From Proteromonas lacertae (taxonomy: Eukaryota; Sar; Bigyra; Opalinata; Proteromonadidae), in contig NGBS01001165.1 of the NCBI GenBank assembly GCA_002245135.1, positions 124,001 through 188,000 on the forward strand: DNA of 64,000 nt. The letters are read 5' to 3'. The position numbers and the translations under genes are program-made. The notes under the pieces were generated by a model. That model saw only the letters and a program-made list of their open reading frames with translations, made no database searches and was not told where the DNA came from. Positions within the stretch are counted from its first letter, which is position 1, and each line of letters begins with the position of its first letter. Of the stretch, positions 36,839 to 52,687 are shown one piece after another.

Positions 36839-39800
36839 TTAATTAAGTTTACTTTTCTTTGTCATTTTATCATCACCACCCACTGGACTTGATCTTTTAA
36901 CTCTACTTTTATCATTATCCAGTGATAATGTCAACTCATGTCTAGCACCAGGCTTTTCTTCAACAGATATTCTAACAAGAATTGGTAAAAATGGTCTTAA
37001 AACATCATTTCCATCATTTTTATTGATTAACAACTTTCTCTTACTATCAAATGTATATTTACTTGGTTCTCCTTTCTTTGATAAATACACTACACCTTCT
37101 AAACCATATCTAGGAACCATAACAATCAAACCATTTGCTTTACATCTCATTATAATTGCTCTTTCAGATTTAGCTTCTTTGAAGTATAATTTTGTATATA
37201 ATTCAACTGATTCTCTTCCAGCTAATTGTGCATGTAAATGTCTATTATTCATATTCTGTGTAATTTTATGCAAATAATCTTTATCTTGATAAGTATCAGG
37301 TAATGATTCAACTCCAATTGCAGCAGCTAATAATCGATGAACCATTACATCAGAATATCTTCTAATTGGACTTGTAAAGTGAGTGTAAATTGGAGCAGCT
37401 AAACCGTAGTGTATAAAATCTTGTTCACTATGTTCACCTGATGGGAAATACTCGGCTTGAGTTAAGCATCTTGTAGCCATTATTCTTATCAATGTATTGA
37501 AATAAGGATCATCTGTTTTTACTGCTTTATCTAATGATTCTGCTAATTGTTTATTTGAATCTGTATTGAGTGTAAATCCTTCTGCTAAAGCTAAAGCTTT
37601 GAAATCATCAAATCTCTTAGGATCTGGTTTTGGATGTCGTCTTAAAACTGCATAGTTTGGATAAGTATCATAAATCTTTCTAGCAACAGTACAATTTGCT
37701 AATAACATGAATTCTTCTACTAATGAATTTGTATCTTTATGTTGATAAGATTCTATATTCAATGGATCGTGTGTTTCTGAATCTAATTCAAATCTTACTT
37801 CAGGTGAAGCTAATGATAATGCACCAGCATCAATTCTTTTCTGCTTTAATATCTTTGAGATATTCAACAACATAATCAAGCTTTCTCTCAAATCTTTTTG
37901 TTCCTGTGGAACATTTGGATCATCAATAATTGCTTGAGCAGCTGCATAAGTTAAAGCAATTCTTGATTTCAATATTGTCTTATGAAATGATGAATTCACA
38001 ATTTCACCATTTTCTTTCATCTCCCAAAACACTGAGAAGGCAAATCTATCTTCTCCACCAACTAATGAACATAAAGTCTCTGTTAATAACCCTGGTAACA
38101 TATCCAACCTTCTTTCTACTAAATAAGTAGTTGTACTTCGATCAGCTGCTTCTAAATCAAGTGCATTACCTGGACGAACGTAATAACTAACATCAGCAAT
38201 ATGAACTCCGAGTTCTATATTACCATTTTCTAATCTTCTAGCTGATAAAGCATCATCAATATCTTTACAACCAGGTGGATCAATTGAACATACAATATGT
38301 GTATTTCTGATATCATATCTGCCTTTACTGTTTTCAGGCGTAATCTTCCAGTTCTTGGGAGGTAAACAGGCTATTACTGCAGGACTGAATGCTTTAGTGG
38401 GTGTATTATGTTCTAATAAGATGACATTAGTTTCAGTGTCTTTAGTACCAATTTCACCAAGTGTTCTATATAAGAAAAATAAGAAAAAATAAATAAATAA
38501 AAGAATTAAAAAAAAATCAATAATATATATATATATACTCAGTATAATGTCCTATTGGATATTTTGAATTCACTGGCCATTCATCAATCACCACAATCAG
38601 TCTTTGATTCAATAAAGACTCTCTCTGACTCGTTCTAAATCTTATTCTTGGAATCTTTCTATCTACAGGAATAAACATAGACCATTGTCCATGTAATATA
38701 TTATTATCTACGCTAATACTACCGCAATAAGGTCGCCAATTACGTTTAATTATTCCAACAATCTTGCCAGTTGGTTTTGCATCTTCTTCCTGTTGATTTT
38801 GTGGGATTACTTCCTCAATATTTTCATCATCATCTTTATCTATTCCTTCTTCATTATCATTCATATTATCATTGGTTACGACAAGTGTACAAGGTTTTTT
38901 CCACTGTGATTTTGGTAATATTTCAATTACTACATTATCACCATCAATTGCACGATTTATATGTTTTAATGATTGAATTAATATGGTTGTTGGTTCATCT
39001 TTGTTATTATTATTATTTTCTATATTAAATCCATTAATTGTTACTCTCCCTTCCATCCAATAATCTGGATTAGCACGGTAACAGCCTTGAAATAATTTCT
39101 TCTCTCTTAATCCTTGTTGAATTACACTATCACTATAATACTCTGGATATAAACTCTTATTATTATCATTATCTAAAGATGTAGTTGAATCTAGTGGATC
39201 ATAGATGTGATCTAGTAATTGTGGTGTATTAAGTGATGTTACAAACTCTTTAACTGTCTTTACTCTATTGAGATCAACAAATTGAGGGATATTTTCTTTA
39301 TTTTGAACTATTAGTAAAAAATTACATTTATCTTGTAAATGGTTCGTGTACCATTCTAATGCACGATTATAACATTTCCATTTTCTTATTTCAACTGGAT
39401 CTTGAGTTGAGTAATCTACATAGGTTTCCTTGTTATGCTCGTTTGAAAATAATACAAAGTGTTTGCTTGGTGTGTTTATGAGGTTTCTGATACGATTATA
39501 GATAGATAAATTCCTTATTCTTATAGACTCAAGAACTAATTTTAAAAAATATGGTTTATAACTTATACCTGTCTCTAATATAATTATATTTGTTATTGCT
39601 GAATTCTCAATTTCAAGTAAGTCCAATTGTCTGAATGCTGCTTCTTCATCTAAAATTAGATATGTATTGTTCAATGGTTCTGATGACAGAGTATTTCCAT
39701 TATCAGGAAGAGCACATTCTGAACATAATTCAGAAAAACAAGGTAAATCATCTCTTAGATAATGTTCCTATACCCTAAAATAATAAAGCAATACTCTAAC

Positions 39801-39857
39801 AATAGTTAGAACCTTCCCTTTTTTGGTTTTAATAAATGTCTTATGAATTCTATGCAT
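36839..39857 (-). CDS. DIS3/RRP44 exosome ribonuclease
   Basis: ATG 39857 gives MHRIHKTFIKTKKGKVL; an intron of about 27 nt leads to EHYLRDDLPCFSELCSEC, the CR3 cysteine motif of DIS3. The PIN domain follows (YLILDEEAAF; KHFVLFSNEHNKETYV), then the cold-shock domains (GHYT; WRPYCGSI). After an intron of about 50 nt comes the RNB domain with IDPPGCKDIDDALS, LHAQLAGRESVELY and HFTSPIRRYSDVMVHRLLAA. The terminal S1-like region ends in a basic KKSKLN tail. DIS3 is the processive 3'-5' exonuclease of the RNA exosome. The RNB aspartates are intact. In the PIN domain only the first acidic residue is obvious. Confidence 0.95.
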
Positions 39858-40109
39858 TTTTAAGTCTCGAGCCAAATCGAAAAGCTTGTATAAAAACCCG
39901 AAAACTGAAAAATTATAAACCGGCAAATTAAACTGTTTGTTCTTTTCTAAAACTACTTCTTTTTCGTTCAATTTAATATTATTCGCTATGCAAGTTTCAC
40001 AACTTCCATTAACTCAAATAGTTGATTATAATGTATGGATTTATGTCTTATTTTTTTGCATATATAGACATCATCCAAGTTCTTTATTGAAAAACCAATT
40101 GAAGATAGA

Positions 40110-41056
40110 ATGAAGAGAGGAACAGACGCAGTAGGCCGGTGGACTAAAGAGGAGCACGATCGCTTCCTCGAAGGTATTAATCTTTACGGTAAAGAATGGA
40201 AGAAAATTGCCAGTCTTGTATGATTCTACTCACTCATTTGTAGATAAGGACTCGTACCGTTGTTCAAGTTCGTACTCATGCACAGAAATACTTCCAGAAG
40301 GTTACAAAGACCGCAACAGTTGTTCCAAAGCTGCCGTCCGTGCAACAGCCGATGAAACGAAACGCTGATGGTTCAGTCAAAAGAGGTAATACACAACTCA
40401 ACATCCCCACTTCATGTAGTCAAAACGCCAATATGACTAATACACGTATGATACATCAACAACCAACCTCCAACTGTGTAAGACAAAACCAAAATCAAAA
40501 TCAATTGAGAATAAAGAAATCAGCAATAAATACTCCTCAACCAACCACTCCATTAGTTATAATGCAACAAATTCCAGTTGGTCCACAACAACAACATTTC
40601 CAACAATGCCAACCTCTATTTAATCAATCTTATCAACAAATACAACAACAACAACAACAATCCAATTGTACATTATCATCATCATCAACAACATCAGCAG
40701 CAGCAGCAACAACAACAACACCTGCAGGCAACAGTCCTGTGTCAGTGACTAATTTAGAATTCTTTAATTCGAATAACCCGTTTAAAGAATTGGACGAATA
40801 TGAATCGACTGACCTTAATAGTAGTTTAAATGACCTAAATGAACCTGTCTTTACTATACCTCCTTCTTATATTAATGATAGTCAAGATTATTATAGTTTA
40901 TCAGAAGACTTTTCATTTACAACTAAAAGAATCAGAACCAATAGTATTCTAGGAGACGAGAATGAAAATGAGGAGGAGTTTGAGAAACTGTTTGATTATT
41001 ATAATAATAATAGCAATAGTTCAACAACTACAACCGTTACATCTGATAGTATTTAA
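40110..41056 (+). CDS. SHAQKYF-type Myb-like transcription factor
   Basis: ATG 40110. A single Myb repeat, GRWTKEEHDRFLEGINLYGK then WKKIASL, is split by a 26-nt intron (40218-40243) and ends IRTRTVVQVRTHAQKYFQKV, the (S/T)HAQKYF variant. A long Gln/Asn/Ser/Thr-rich tail follows, with poly-Q and poly-T tracts, and an acidic C-terminus. Such single-repeat Mybs bind DNA (I-box/evening-element-like sites in plants) and are common in amoebozoans and stramenopiles. It starts about 250 bases from the divergent DIS3 start. Target genes are unknown. Confidence 0.88.
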
Positions 41057-41244
41057 ATGTTCTCTCTCTGTGTTCATGGTTCATTTTATGGGATTATTTT
41101 TCCCGTGTACTAAATAATTAACTTATGATTAATAATAAAATAAAGTATTCTTTTTTCAATTATAAAATGTATTTTTTATTTTTCTGGGTTATTCGGAAAT
41201 TTTCAATAACCACACATTTCATTTTTAATATTTTGTTGAATATC

Positions 41245-42170
41245 ATGGCAACCCCAGAGAAATGTGAAGAAATAATAAAAGAAATGAAACCATTGATTGA
41301 TAGTCTATCTAAAAGAGTTGAATCATTGGAAGTATTATTAGGTTTAAATAATATCTAGTTACACGATACACCTGAGAATGATCCTGACATGGCAAAAGAA
41401 AATAAAGCTGTATTGATTTGCATATCATCTATAATTGCTAGTTAAAAGAAGAAAATGAACAATTAAAAGCAGAAATCAAAAAGTTAAATTACAGAATATT
41501 GCATCTGAAAAGAGGTATCGAAGAAGAACAGAAAAAAGATGAAGAAATCCAAAAATTGAATTACAGAATAAAACATCTTGTTAGAAACCTCAATGGTGGT
41601 GAATTACCTCCTTGCTCATCTTCATCCTCTTCTTCTAATATTCTTCCAACTCCATCTCCAAGTCCATCCTTCTACAGAGTAAATTTAATTGTAGGAAAAG
41701 TATTAGACTGTAAGATTCATGAAAAAGCAAATAGATTATTATATGAAACAATTGACTGTGGTGAAAAAGAACCAAGAACCATCTGTAGTTCTGTTAGAGA
41801 ATTCTATAAACCAGAAGATTTGATTGGAAAGTTAGTTTGTGTAGTTGCAAACTTAAAACCAAGAAAATTCTGTGGAATGATGAGTTGTGGTATGTTATTG
41901 TGCGCTGTAACCTATGATGGAGAGAATGAAACTGGATGTGAAGTTATGGAACCACCAGAAGGATCATCACCTGGAGAAAGAGTTTATATAAATGAATTAC
42001 CTGCTACTGAAGCTGATAGTGTGATAGATAATAAAAGTGATGCTTGGGAAAGTGTAAAACCATATATGAAAGCTTCAAATGAAGGTATTGGTATGTATTG
42101 TGGATGTAAGTTGATTACATCAAAGGGTGCTTTGAAATGTAAGTCTTTAAAAGATTGTCAATTATCATAG
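41245..42170 (+). CDS. AIMP1/Arc1-like tRNA-binding protein (EMAPII domain)
   Basis: ATG 41245 (MATPEKCEE). Two small introns (41331-41357, which removes an apparent in-frame TAG, and about 41412-41443) join a coiled coil of charged heptads to the C-terminal tRNA-binding domain. That domain has FYRVNLIVGKVLDCKIHEKA, the DCGEKEPRTICSSV strand, LVCVVANLKPRKFCGMMS and the EMAPII-like extension ending near ISKG-like ITSKGALKCKSLKD. Such proteins bind tRNA and act as assembly factors for cytosolic aminoacyl-tRNA synthetase complexes. The synthetase partner is unknown. Confidence 0.9.
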
Positions 42171-42326
42171 AGAAATAATAATAATAATTGTTTTTGTTAC
42201 CTTTTTTCTTCACACATTGTTGTGTTTATAGTATAGAATAACTGCTTGTTGAGGAGATAATCAAAGAAACAGAAATCAAAAACTTGACTAGGCTTGTAGT
42301 TTCAAATTTTAATTTTTTAATTTTTT

Positions 42327-43089
42327 ATGTTATCTGAGAAAGATATCCTTTCAAAAGGTTCATATACCTCATTAAATGATGTTAAAAATTTCAATGGATG
42401 GGGTGGTAATTATGCAGATGTATGTTTTTGTTGATTATTGTATTAGTTATCTATTCTAAAGAGCTTAAAATCAGTTGAAGTACTTTCACTATCAGTCAAT
42501 AAAATAAATACATTGAGAGATTTTCAATATTGTCCTTTATTGAAGGAATTATATTTGAGAAAGAATTTAGTGAAAGATGTTACTGAAATTGCATATTTAC
42601 AAGTACAAGAAAATTCATTTTAATAAATAGAATTTAAAACATTTGAAAATATTATGGTTATCTGATAATCCTTGTACAAGTTCACCTGTATATCATTCTT
42701 TTGTATTAAATCATTTGCCTAATCTATCGATATTAGATGATAAACGTATTATTTTCATATATTATTCATTCTATAATGCAGAAATAAGCGAAGAAGATTA
42801 TGAAAATGCCAAAAAAGAAATCCATAAACCAGAATACGAAGCTTTAGAAAAGATATACAATCAATATAAATTAAAAGATGGCTTGATTCAGAAATTTGTA
42901 CCAAAACCACAACCAGCAAAACCAGCTGAAGCTGTAGCAAAACCTGTAGCTAATGCAACACTAGCTTCTCCAAAACACTCAAATATAATGGCAGCTATCA
43001 CCTGCTTGTTGAGTGAATTGTCTGTAAAAGAATTAAAAGATGTTTCCAGTGAATGTAATCGTCTATTGTTAATTAAAACAAAAAAATGA
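42327..43089 (+). CDS. CFAP410 (C21orf2)-like ciliary LRR protein
   Basis: ATG 42327. Exon 1 has VKNFNGWGGNYADLSIL across a 27-nt intron, then leucine-rich repeats VEVLSLSVNKINTL, LKELYLRKNLV and LKILWLSDNPC, and the LRRcap-like LPNLSILDDKQ. Introns are at 42421-42447, about 42602-42630 and 42745-42780. The charged tail ends in a helical block (NIMAAITCLLSELSVKEL), as in C21orf2. The order 'LN.WG..L.DISI', three LRRs, 'WL..NPC', 'L..LD' matches CFAP410, needed for cilium formation, where it works with NEK1. It supports a flagellated life stage. Confidence 0.85.
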
Positions 43090-43367
43090 AGATAATCAAT
43101 ATTAAATTAGTCTTTAACAATGTGTAATTATCTTTTTAAACTTATTAATTTGTGATGTGGATGTTAAATTATGATTATTATTTATGATCATTTTCATGAA
43201 GTGAAATGTTTATAGTTGTTTGATCTGTTCAAATATTTATTATCCTAAAGTGTACACACCCATTATATGAGGCATAAAATGGAAAAATAGTAATGTAAAC
43301 TGTTTTAGATTGTAAAAAAACAGAATTCTAAAATACTCTTCAAAATTCTATGCTAAAATTTAAAATA

Positions 43368-46436
<3,069 letters not shown>

Positions 46437-46736
46437 ATATTCTATTTCTCTTTTTAAATTTTTGATTTTGGTGACTTTAATAGATATCATATAGAAAAAT
46501 ATCCACTCTTTCGATACATGATATAGAAACTACATTATTCACTGGGTGTAATTCGAATTAATAAAAATATTAAAAAATAAAACGATAAAAAATACGAATT
46601 ATCAAATCAAATTTAACCTATCTTTTTCTGTTTTTTTGTTAATCAAATAGATATATATAAAGTGTAATTTACTCGATTATTAATTTTTCCTGCGTTTTAG
46701 TTTTTTCACACACGTTTTTTCTTATATTTTTTCTCG
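46437..46736. other. Intergenic
   Basis: 300 bases between AlaRS and the Mei2-like gene, AT-rich. No coding frame seen. Confidence 0.4.
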
Positions 46737-48731
46737 ATGGACAGTCAGTATCCTTACATGTCGCCTCAGAATCAGGATTATCCTGGTAATTTTTCATCGC
46801 CGATTTATCCAGGGATGGGTAATCCCCAAGACATGAGTATGCCCTATATGAGAACACCTCTTTACAATTCCCCATATTATTCGTATTATGGTGGAGATAT
46901 TCAAGGTTACGCAGAACAATACCAACCATTACCTCCACCAATGTATAACTCTTATGATCAGGAATTAATGATTGACAATTGTCTTATGTTGAGTATATAA
47001 TATATTTTATAAGTATATTTAGACACAGAAGTTGATGCTGAAAAGACAGCGAGTATGTTAGAAGGAGCTATGAGCCATTATAATGCACAATGTTCTTATC
47101 AGATCACGGCTACAGGCTCCTACTACTTATCAATTGTATTTCCTAATAATATGGCATTGAGAGCAGCATATACTCAACTACAAAACACACAATTGAATAA
47201 TGAGACAATTCACTTGACTTTTTCGAATCAGCCAGCAGAACCAGCGTTATATTCATATACAGCATATAATAGATCAATTTCCGAGTCCAGATTACTATCA
47301 ATGAACAATAATTCAAATCGCCCAAATAACAGCACAGGTAATATGAATGGATCAGATAATGAATCAACCAGTAGCATGTCACAACCACCACGACTGCCAT
47401 CTCCCATTGGACCAAAGAAATCAGAATCATACCAAAATCTATCCTCAGCTATGTCACCAATTATGACAGGATCAAATGGTGGTGGTACTGCAACAACAAC
47501 GAACAGTGTATGGAGGGAAGAATTAATGTTTGGTCATTCATTATCAACATCAGCAATTAACTCTTCATCATCCCCTCCTATCTCTCCATTACGTGTAGGT
47601 AATCCTCCACCTATTAGAAAACCATCAGATGCAAGCAGTTATGATTCTGATCATAGTAATAATAATTATTTCTACTCATCACCTCCATTAGGTCCAATTA
47701 CTCCTAATACGATAAGAGATACATCAGCATCCTCGCCTCAGATTAATAATAATAATATAATCACAATGCCTAGTCCAATTAGTAAAAGCAGAGCTCAAAG
47801 TGAGCCAGTAGTAATTACATCATTATCACCAACTAATCCACCATTAAATACACCATTATCATTAATAAATAGTAATAATAATAATAATTCATCATCAGTT
47901 ACAATAACTAGTAGTACAATTGGTATAAAAACAGCAGCAGCATCAATAGTAGCAGCAGCAGCAGCAGGTACTACTAAATCCAATGCAGTTATTACACCAT
48001 CCAGTGCATCAGGAACACCAACTACAAGTGATATTGTAAAGAAAGATAATAAACCACCATTAGCACCATCTCGATCTAATCCATCGTCATCCACTAATAA
48101 TAATAATAATAATAATTCCCATAGTAATACAGCAACACCATCTTCAACTAGTCATAGCAATAACAGAAGGAATAGTAATGCTGGTGGTAATGAACACCAA
48201 GGTGGATCAATCACTGCTAGTGGAAGAGTAAGAACAGCTCATAGTGAAATTGATCCAGCATCTTTTACATTGGATATAGAGAAAGTAGAAAGTGGTGAAG
48301 ATAAGAGAACAACTTTGATGATTAGAAATATACCGAATAAATATAAACCAAAGATGTTATTAGCTGAGATTGATGTGAATTATAAAGGAACTTATGATTT
48401 CTTCTATTTACCAATTGATTTTAAGAATAGATGTAATGTAGGTTATGCATTTATTAATTTCATCAAATATCCAACAGTTGCTCCATTCTATGAAGATTTC
48501 AATAATAGAAAATGGAATAGATTCAACAGTGATAAAATCTGCGAAGTTCGATATGGGAGAATACAGGGACAGAATGAATTAATATCTCACTTTAGAAATA
48601 GCAGTGTAATGACAGTAGAAGAAGAATATAGACCTTTATTATTCAATAGTGATGGTGAACCACAGTCTTTTCCTCCTGAATTTTATAGTAACAAATCTTC
48701 CAAACGATCTTCTTCATCTTCTTATCATTAA
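46737..48731 (+). CDS. Mei2-like RNA-binding protein
   Basis: ATG 46737; a 30-nt intron (about 46993-47022) joins a Tyr/Pro-rich start to a degenerate RRM (EVDAEKTASMLEGAMSHY). A long Ser/Asn/Pro low-complexity region with poly-N and poly-A tracts follows. The C-terminal Mei2-type RRM (RRM_2) is at about 48290-48610: TTLMIRNIPNKYKPKMLL, YDFFYLPIDFKNRCNVGYAF, INFI, and KICEVRYGRIQGQNELI. Mei2-like proteins bind RNA and control meiosis or development in fungi and plants; they also occur in amoebozoans and stramenopiles. Role here is unknown. Confidence 0.93.
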
Positions 48732-48985
48732 ACTAATTAATAAATAATATATCTCTTCTCTCTCTGATTTTCTTGTTTCTTTTCTTTTTTTTTTAACCTT
48801 TAATGATATATATAGAAGAGAGAGGATTTGTGTTAACAACAACACGAAGAAGAAGAAAATATAATTAATTTTAAACAATATAATGTTTTTTCGAAATTAA
48901 ATTTTGTTTCTATGTTTGGCAGTATTATAACTGATGAAAGAATAATACAAATATTTTAATCATAAAAATAATATTAATAATAAAG

Positions 48986-49626
48986 TTAATGTGAAGAATT
49001 AACTGATTCTTCAGCTTTATCTTCTAAAATTTGTGATGGTTTATAATGACGTTTTTTATAAGAACGTTCATCTACTGGGGCTAATATATTCTCTCCACTT
49101 TCTTTAAGTAGAACGGCAAATGCACCTGTAGAGACAGTTAACAATATTGACGACTTAATATTGATTTTCTATTGAATAAAATACAATACATTCATACAAC
49201 TAAACTCATAATGAAACCTGCTAATGCTCCTGATGCAAATTGATTCTTCCAATCATCTACTTTTCTTCCTTCTTTTAAAATACCTTCAGTAGCATTATAA
49301 GCAAGACCTGCACATCCAAATAAAATCTATTTAAATAATAAATGATAAATGTGATTAAATACTGTTGGTTTTGCTATGGTTTTCAATGATTGTTTGAAAG
49401 TTCCATCAACATCTACAAATAATAATTCTAAGCATGACATACGAAGTCTTTGAAATGGCATACCACTCCATAATGACTGCATTGAACCGATTAAAAATCC
49501 TGTTACTCCACCAATAATCTACAGCATATTAGTGCAATTTTTATATACCAATCCATTTGTTGCTTTACCAACAGTGGTTTTTTCTCTTTTATAAAAATTT
49601 TGGGTCAAAAATGGATTGAGTGACAT
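48986..49626 (-). CDS. Tim17/Tim22/Tim23-family membrane protein
   Basis: Start ATG 49626 (MSLNPFLTQNFYKREK). Introns of 30-36 nt. Glycine-spaced membrane helices: GLIIGGVTGFLIGSMQSLW, ILFGCAGLAYNATEGIL and NQFASGALAGFIMSL, then a last helix and a basic tail ending SVNSSH. The 'GG..G...G' first helix and 'Y...EG.....R...D..N...AG..AG' block are the Tim17 family pattern, and the layout resembles the small NDUFA11/TIM22-like members. Likely in the inner membrane of the mitochondrion-related organelle; import channel versus respiratory complex subunit is not decided. Confidence 0.8.
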
Positions 49627-49732
49627 GAAAAATCAAAATCAGATTCTCAAATCAAAGGCTTGATAATAATCGTTTTTTAATTTTTATTTATTAATAGTTC
49701 AAATTTTAGCATAATATCGACAAATCCAGAAA

Positions 49733-50959
49733 ATGGAATCGATAGATGTACCTCTAGATAAACCGATAGATGCATCTAAGTTAACTCAATCAGAAATTAG
49801 AAGAGAAGTATGTTGTTTATTGCTTTATCTCCATAGTTGCAAAATAGAAATATAAAACCAGAAGGATTTCATGCAGAAAATGTTAAAATACTGCAAAGAA
49901 TCTTTGATCAAGAATATAACCAAAATAAAGAAAGATATGAGCAAATAATGAAAGACAAAATAGAGCATGAAAAGTATATATTCATATAAATGATATATAA
50001 ATAACGTATAATATAGAGAAGAGAGAGAAAGATTAATGAGAGAATTAAATGAAGAAAAAGAAGCTAAAAAAGAAGCAATCGCCTTAGCAAATAATCCTAA
50101 AATGCAGCAATGGATTGAAAACCTCAAAGCTAATAAAACAGAATCAAGTGCAACTGTCAGAGTTCCAGCAGTCTTAACAAGAGCAATAGCTAAAGCATTA
50201 TATGAGAATAACACATTAATCAGTTTAGATATCAGTCGATGTGGTGTAACTGATGACATTGGAGTAGTAATTGGAGAAATGTTAGAAAAAAACACAACTT
50301 TAGAAAAACTAGAGATTAGTAACAATCTATTAGGTCCAAAGACATGTGTAGCTATAGGAAAAGCACTAACAACCAATACAACCTTAATTCACTTAAATTT
50401 AGAAGATAATCCTTTAACTACCAATGCTAATGAAGAAGAAGATGTGAGTGGAATAGAAGAATTTTTTAAAAGTTTACCATCAAATCATACGTTAAGGATA
50501 TTGAATATGTCCGATTGTCGACTAGGAGCTTTAGGTGGAAAATATTTAGCGGATTATTTTATACAGAATGATACAATAGTTACGTTGGATATAATTAATA
50601 ATAAAATAACGATTGGTGATTTACAAAATATAACAAATCATTTACAATCTAATAAAGACAAATATGATATGTATTTAGGTGAAAAAAGAAAAGAAAGAAG
50701 AGATAATAGAACAGCAGAACAAAAGCGAAAAGAAGAATTAGAGAAATTAAGAAAAGAAAAAGAAGAAGAAGACTGGATAGAAGAACAAAAGAAGAAAAGA
50801 GCAGAAGATAGAATTCAAGCGAAGATATCTGAATTGCAAAGAATACAGGATAAGATGTTAGCTGATGAAGAAGAGAAAGCTAGATTAGAAGAGGAGAGAA
50901 AGAAAGCTGAAGAAGAAAAGAAAAGAAAGAAGAAGAAGAAGGGCAAAAAGAAGAAGTAA
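49733..50959 (+). CDS. LRR (RNI-type) coiled-coil protein
   Basis: ATG 49733. Two introns (29 nt at about 49809, 43 nt at about 49973) precede the main exon. The N-terminal helix is charged (YNQNKERYEQIMKD). Ribonuclease-inhibitor-like repeats follow: NTLISLDISRCGVTDDIG, NTTLEKLEISNNLLGPKT, NTTLIHLNLEDNPL, NHTLRILNMSDCRLGALG and NDTIVTLDIINNKI. The C-terminal third is a Lys/Glu coiled coil ending in a basic tail. The layout resembles ciliary/axonemal LRR proteins. That link is inference. Confidence 0.8.
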
Positions 50960-51080
50960 AATTAATTTTTATTTTTATTTCTATTATATATGTTTTTTTA
51001 TGTTTTTATTTTTAAAAAAATGAATAAATATAAAAAAAAGTAATAATAGAAATATATATTCATAATATTTAAATGAAATT

Positions 51081-52556
51081 TTAATCATAACTACTTTGAT
51101 TATCATCATCTATAAAGTCATGAAATGTAGATTCAGTTATGTCTCTTTCACTATTCTCATTTTCATTATCATGAGTGGAGTTTAAGACTACTATTTCTTC
51201 ACTGTCATTGTCACGTTGATAATAATTAACACCATTAATTTCATTATCAACACCATTTTCACATTCTTCATCATTTTCATTCTCTTCATGAATTATAATT
51301 TCTACAGATTCTATATGAGTTTCTATTACTCCATCAATCATTCCACCATTATCATAAGATATTGTCTCTATATTTGAATTATTATTATCTTGAGTAAGAA
51401 AAATTTCATTGAAATTATTATCTTCATCTTCGTCACTATTATCGTTATTATTTGCAGTAACATTAAATATATAAACATTAATGGGTGTTTGAATTGTTAG
51501 ATTATGTTTATTAGTGTTTAAATCTACATTATTCATCATATTTCCTTTATCTCCAGATATTCTTTCTACGTTATTATCTTCATTTTTCTCTACTAGTTGA
51601 GATGTAGTATAATTATCATCATTGATGATAGTTTCATACTCATCTCTAATATTTTCACTAGTTGAAATACTCTCTAATGATGAATTGATTGTCATATTAC
51701 TTATTCCTTTTGATAAACCAAAGGTTGGAGAATAAGTATCTACATTGTCTGTTCTTTCATTAATATCTAGATTACTATGTTGTTTTATTTGTGATGAAGA
51801 ATCAATTTCAATATGCATATCTTCATTTCTTTGATTGATCATTGAAGGTGTGTTATTTCTTTTTTTACTAAATTTTTTATGAGATCTACTAAGATCAACT
51901 TCATTCTCATAATTTTCATTATCATCTTCACTATGATAAGGTGTAATAGAAGATGGTGGAGATGCTTTTGAAGATAAGATATTATTATTGTCTTTTACAG
52001 TAATATTTATTATTGCTTTATTATCATCTTTTTGTTTAAATGAAGTCAATTTCCACTATATTATCAACACAATCTCTATAATTTTGATCAGCATTTACTG
52101 AAGCTTCTATATGGTGAAATTCAGCTTTATTACAAATAGGAAGTGGTTGTGCTGCTCGATTTACGTCAGGTTGAATTGGAACAAGAATTGAAAGTTGTTC
52201 ATCAACCACTACATCTTGATGATTATTTTGAACATCTCTTGAACTTTGATTTGCTGCTGCAGGAGGTAATTTTGTATCTTTTACTACAGCCTTAGTTTGA
52301 ACAAAATAGTGTGCATCAACCTCTATTTCCATATCATTTGGTTCTGTTTGTGAGATTGATGGATTTTTTTCTCCCTGTTCTAGTTTATAATTACGTAGGT
52401 CAACTGTTTCAATTTTTGTTTTCTTTATTGTAGACCTTTTTTCTTCTACAATATCTCTAAAATTATTATCTCTGTCCCTCTTGATTGCTAGCTTCTTTTC
52501 TATATCCGTAGCCTTTGATTGGTTATTAAATTGGGGGAAAAATTCTTCTCAAAATG
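51081..52556 (-). CDS. Acidic low-complexity protein, paralog of the next gene (frameshifted)
   Basis: Reads leftward from about 52556 through MEIEVDAHYFVQTKA (52332) to the stop at 51081, with one frame change near 52040. Very rich in Asn, Asp, Glu and Ser; no globular domain seen. The block SSKASPPSSIT...NEVDLSRSH resembles SSEPPSPIC...NEVNLNNSH in the 52688-53977 gene, so the two are tandem relatives. The start codon is unclear: an upstream ATG (MSNDK, near 52588) does not join in frame. Confidence 0.5.
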
Positions 52557-52687
52557 TAAACCACATTATTTACTTGTCATTACTCATATAACATTACCTT
52601 TTTATCAATAAGTATAACTCTTATCTTTCAATAAAAGCAAAAGTATAAAAGACATTAAATACTTAATTTATATGTTCCTTTAAATTA

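Noticed and set aside
41331-41357. In-frame TAG in the AIMP1-like gene, suggesting stop-codon reassignment
   Set aside because: A 27-nt GTAT...CTAG intron removes it in frame, and all other genes end normally at TAA, TAG or TGA.
42327-42420. GATATCCTTTC in CFAP410 exon 1 as a third U12-type splice site
   Set aside because: The reading frame continues through it to the family's conserved 'LN.WG' motif without needing an intron.
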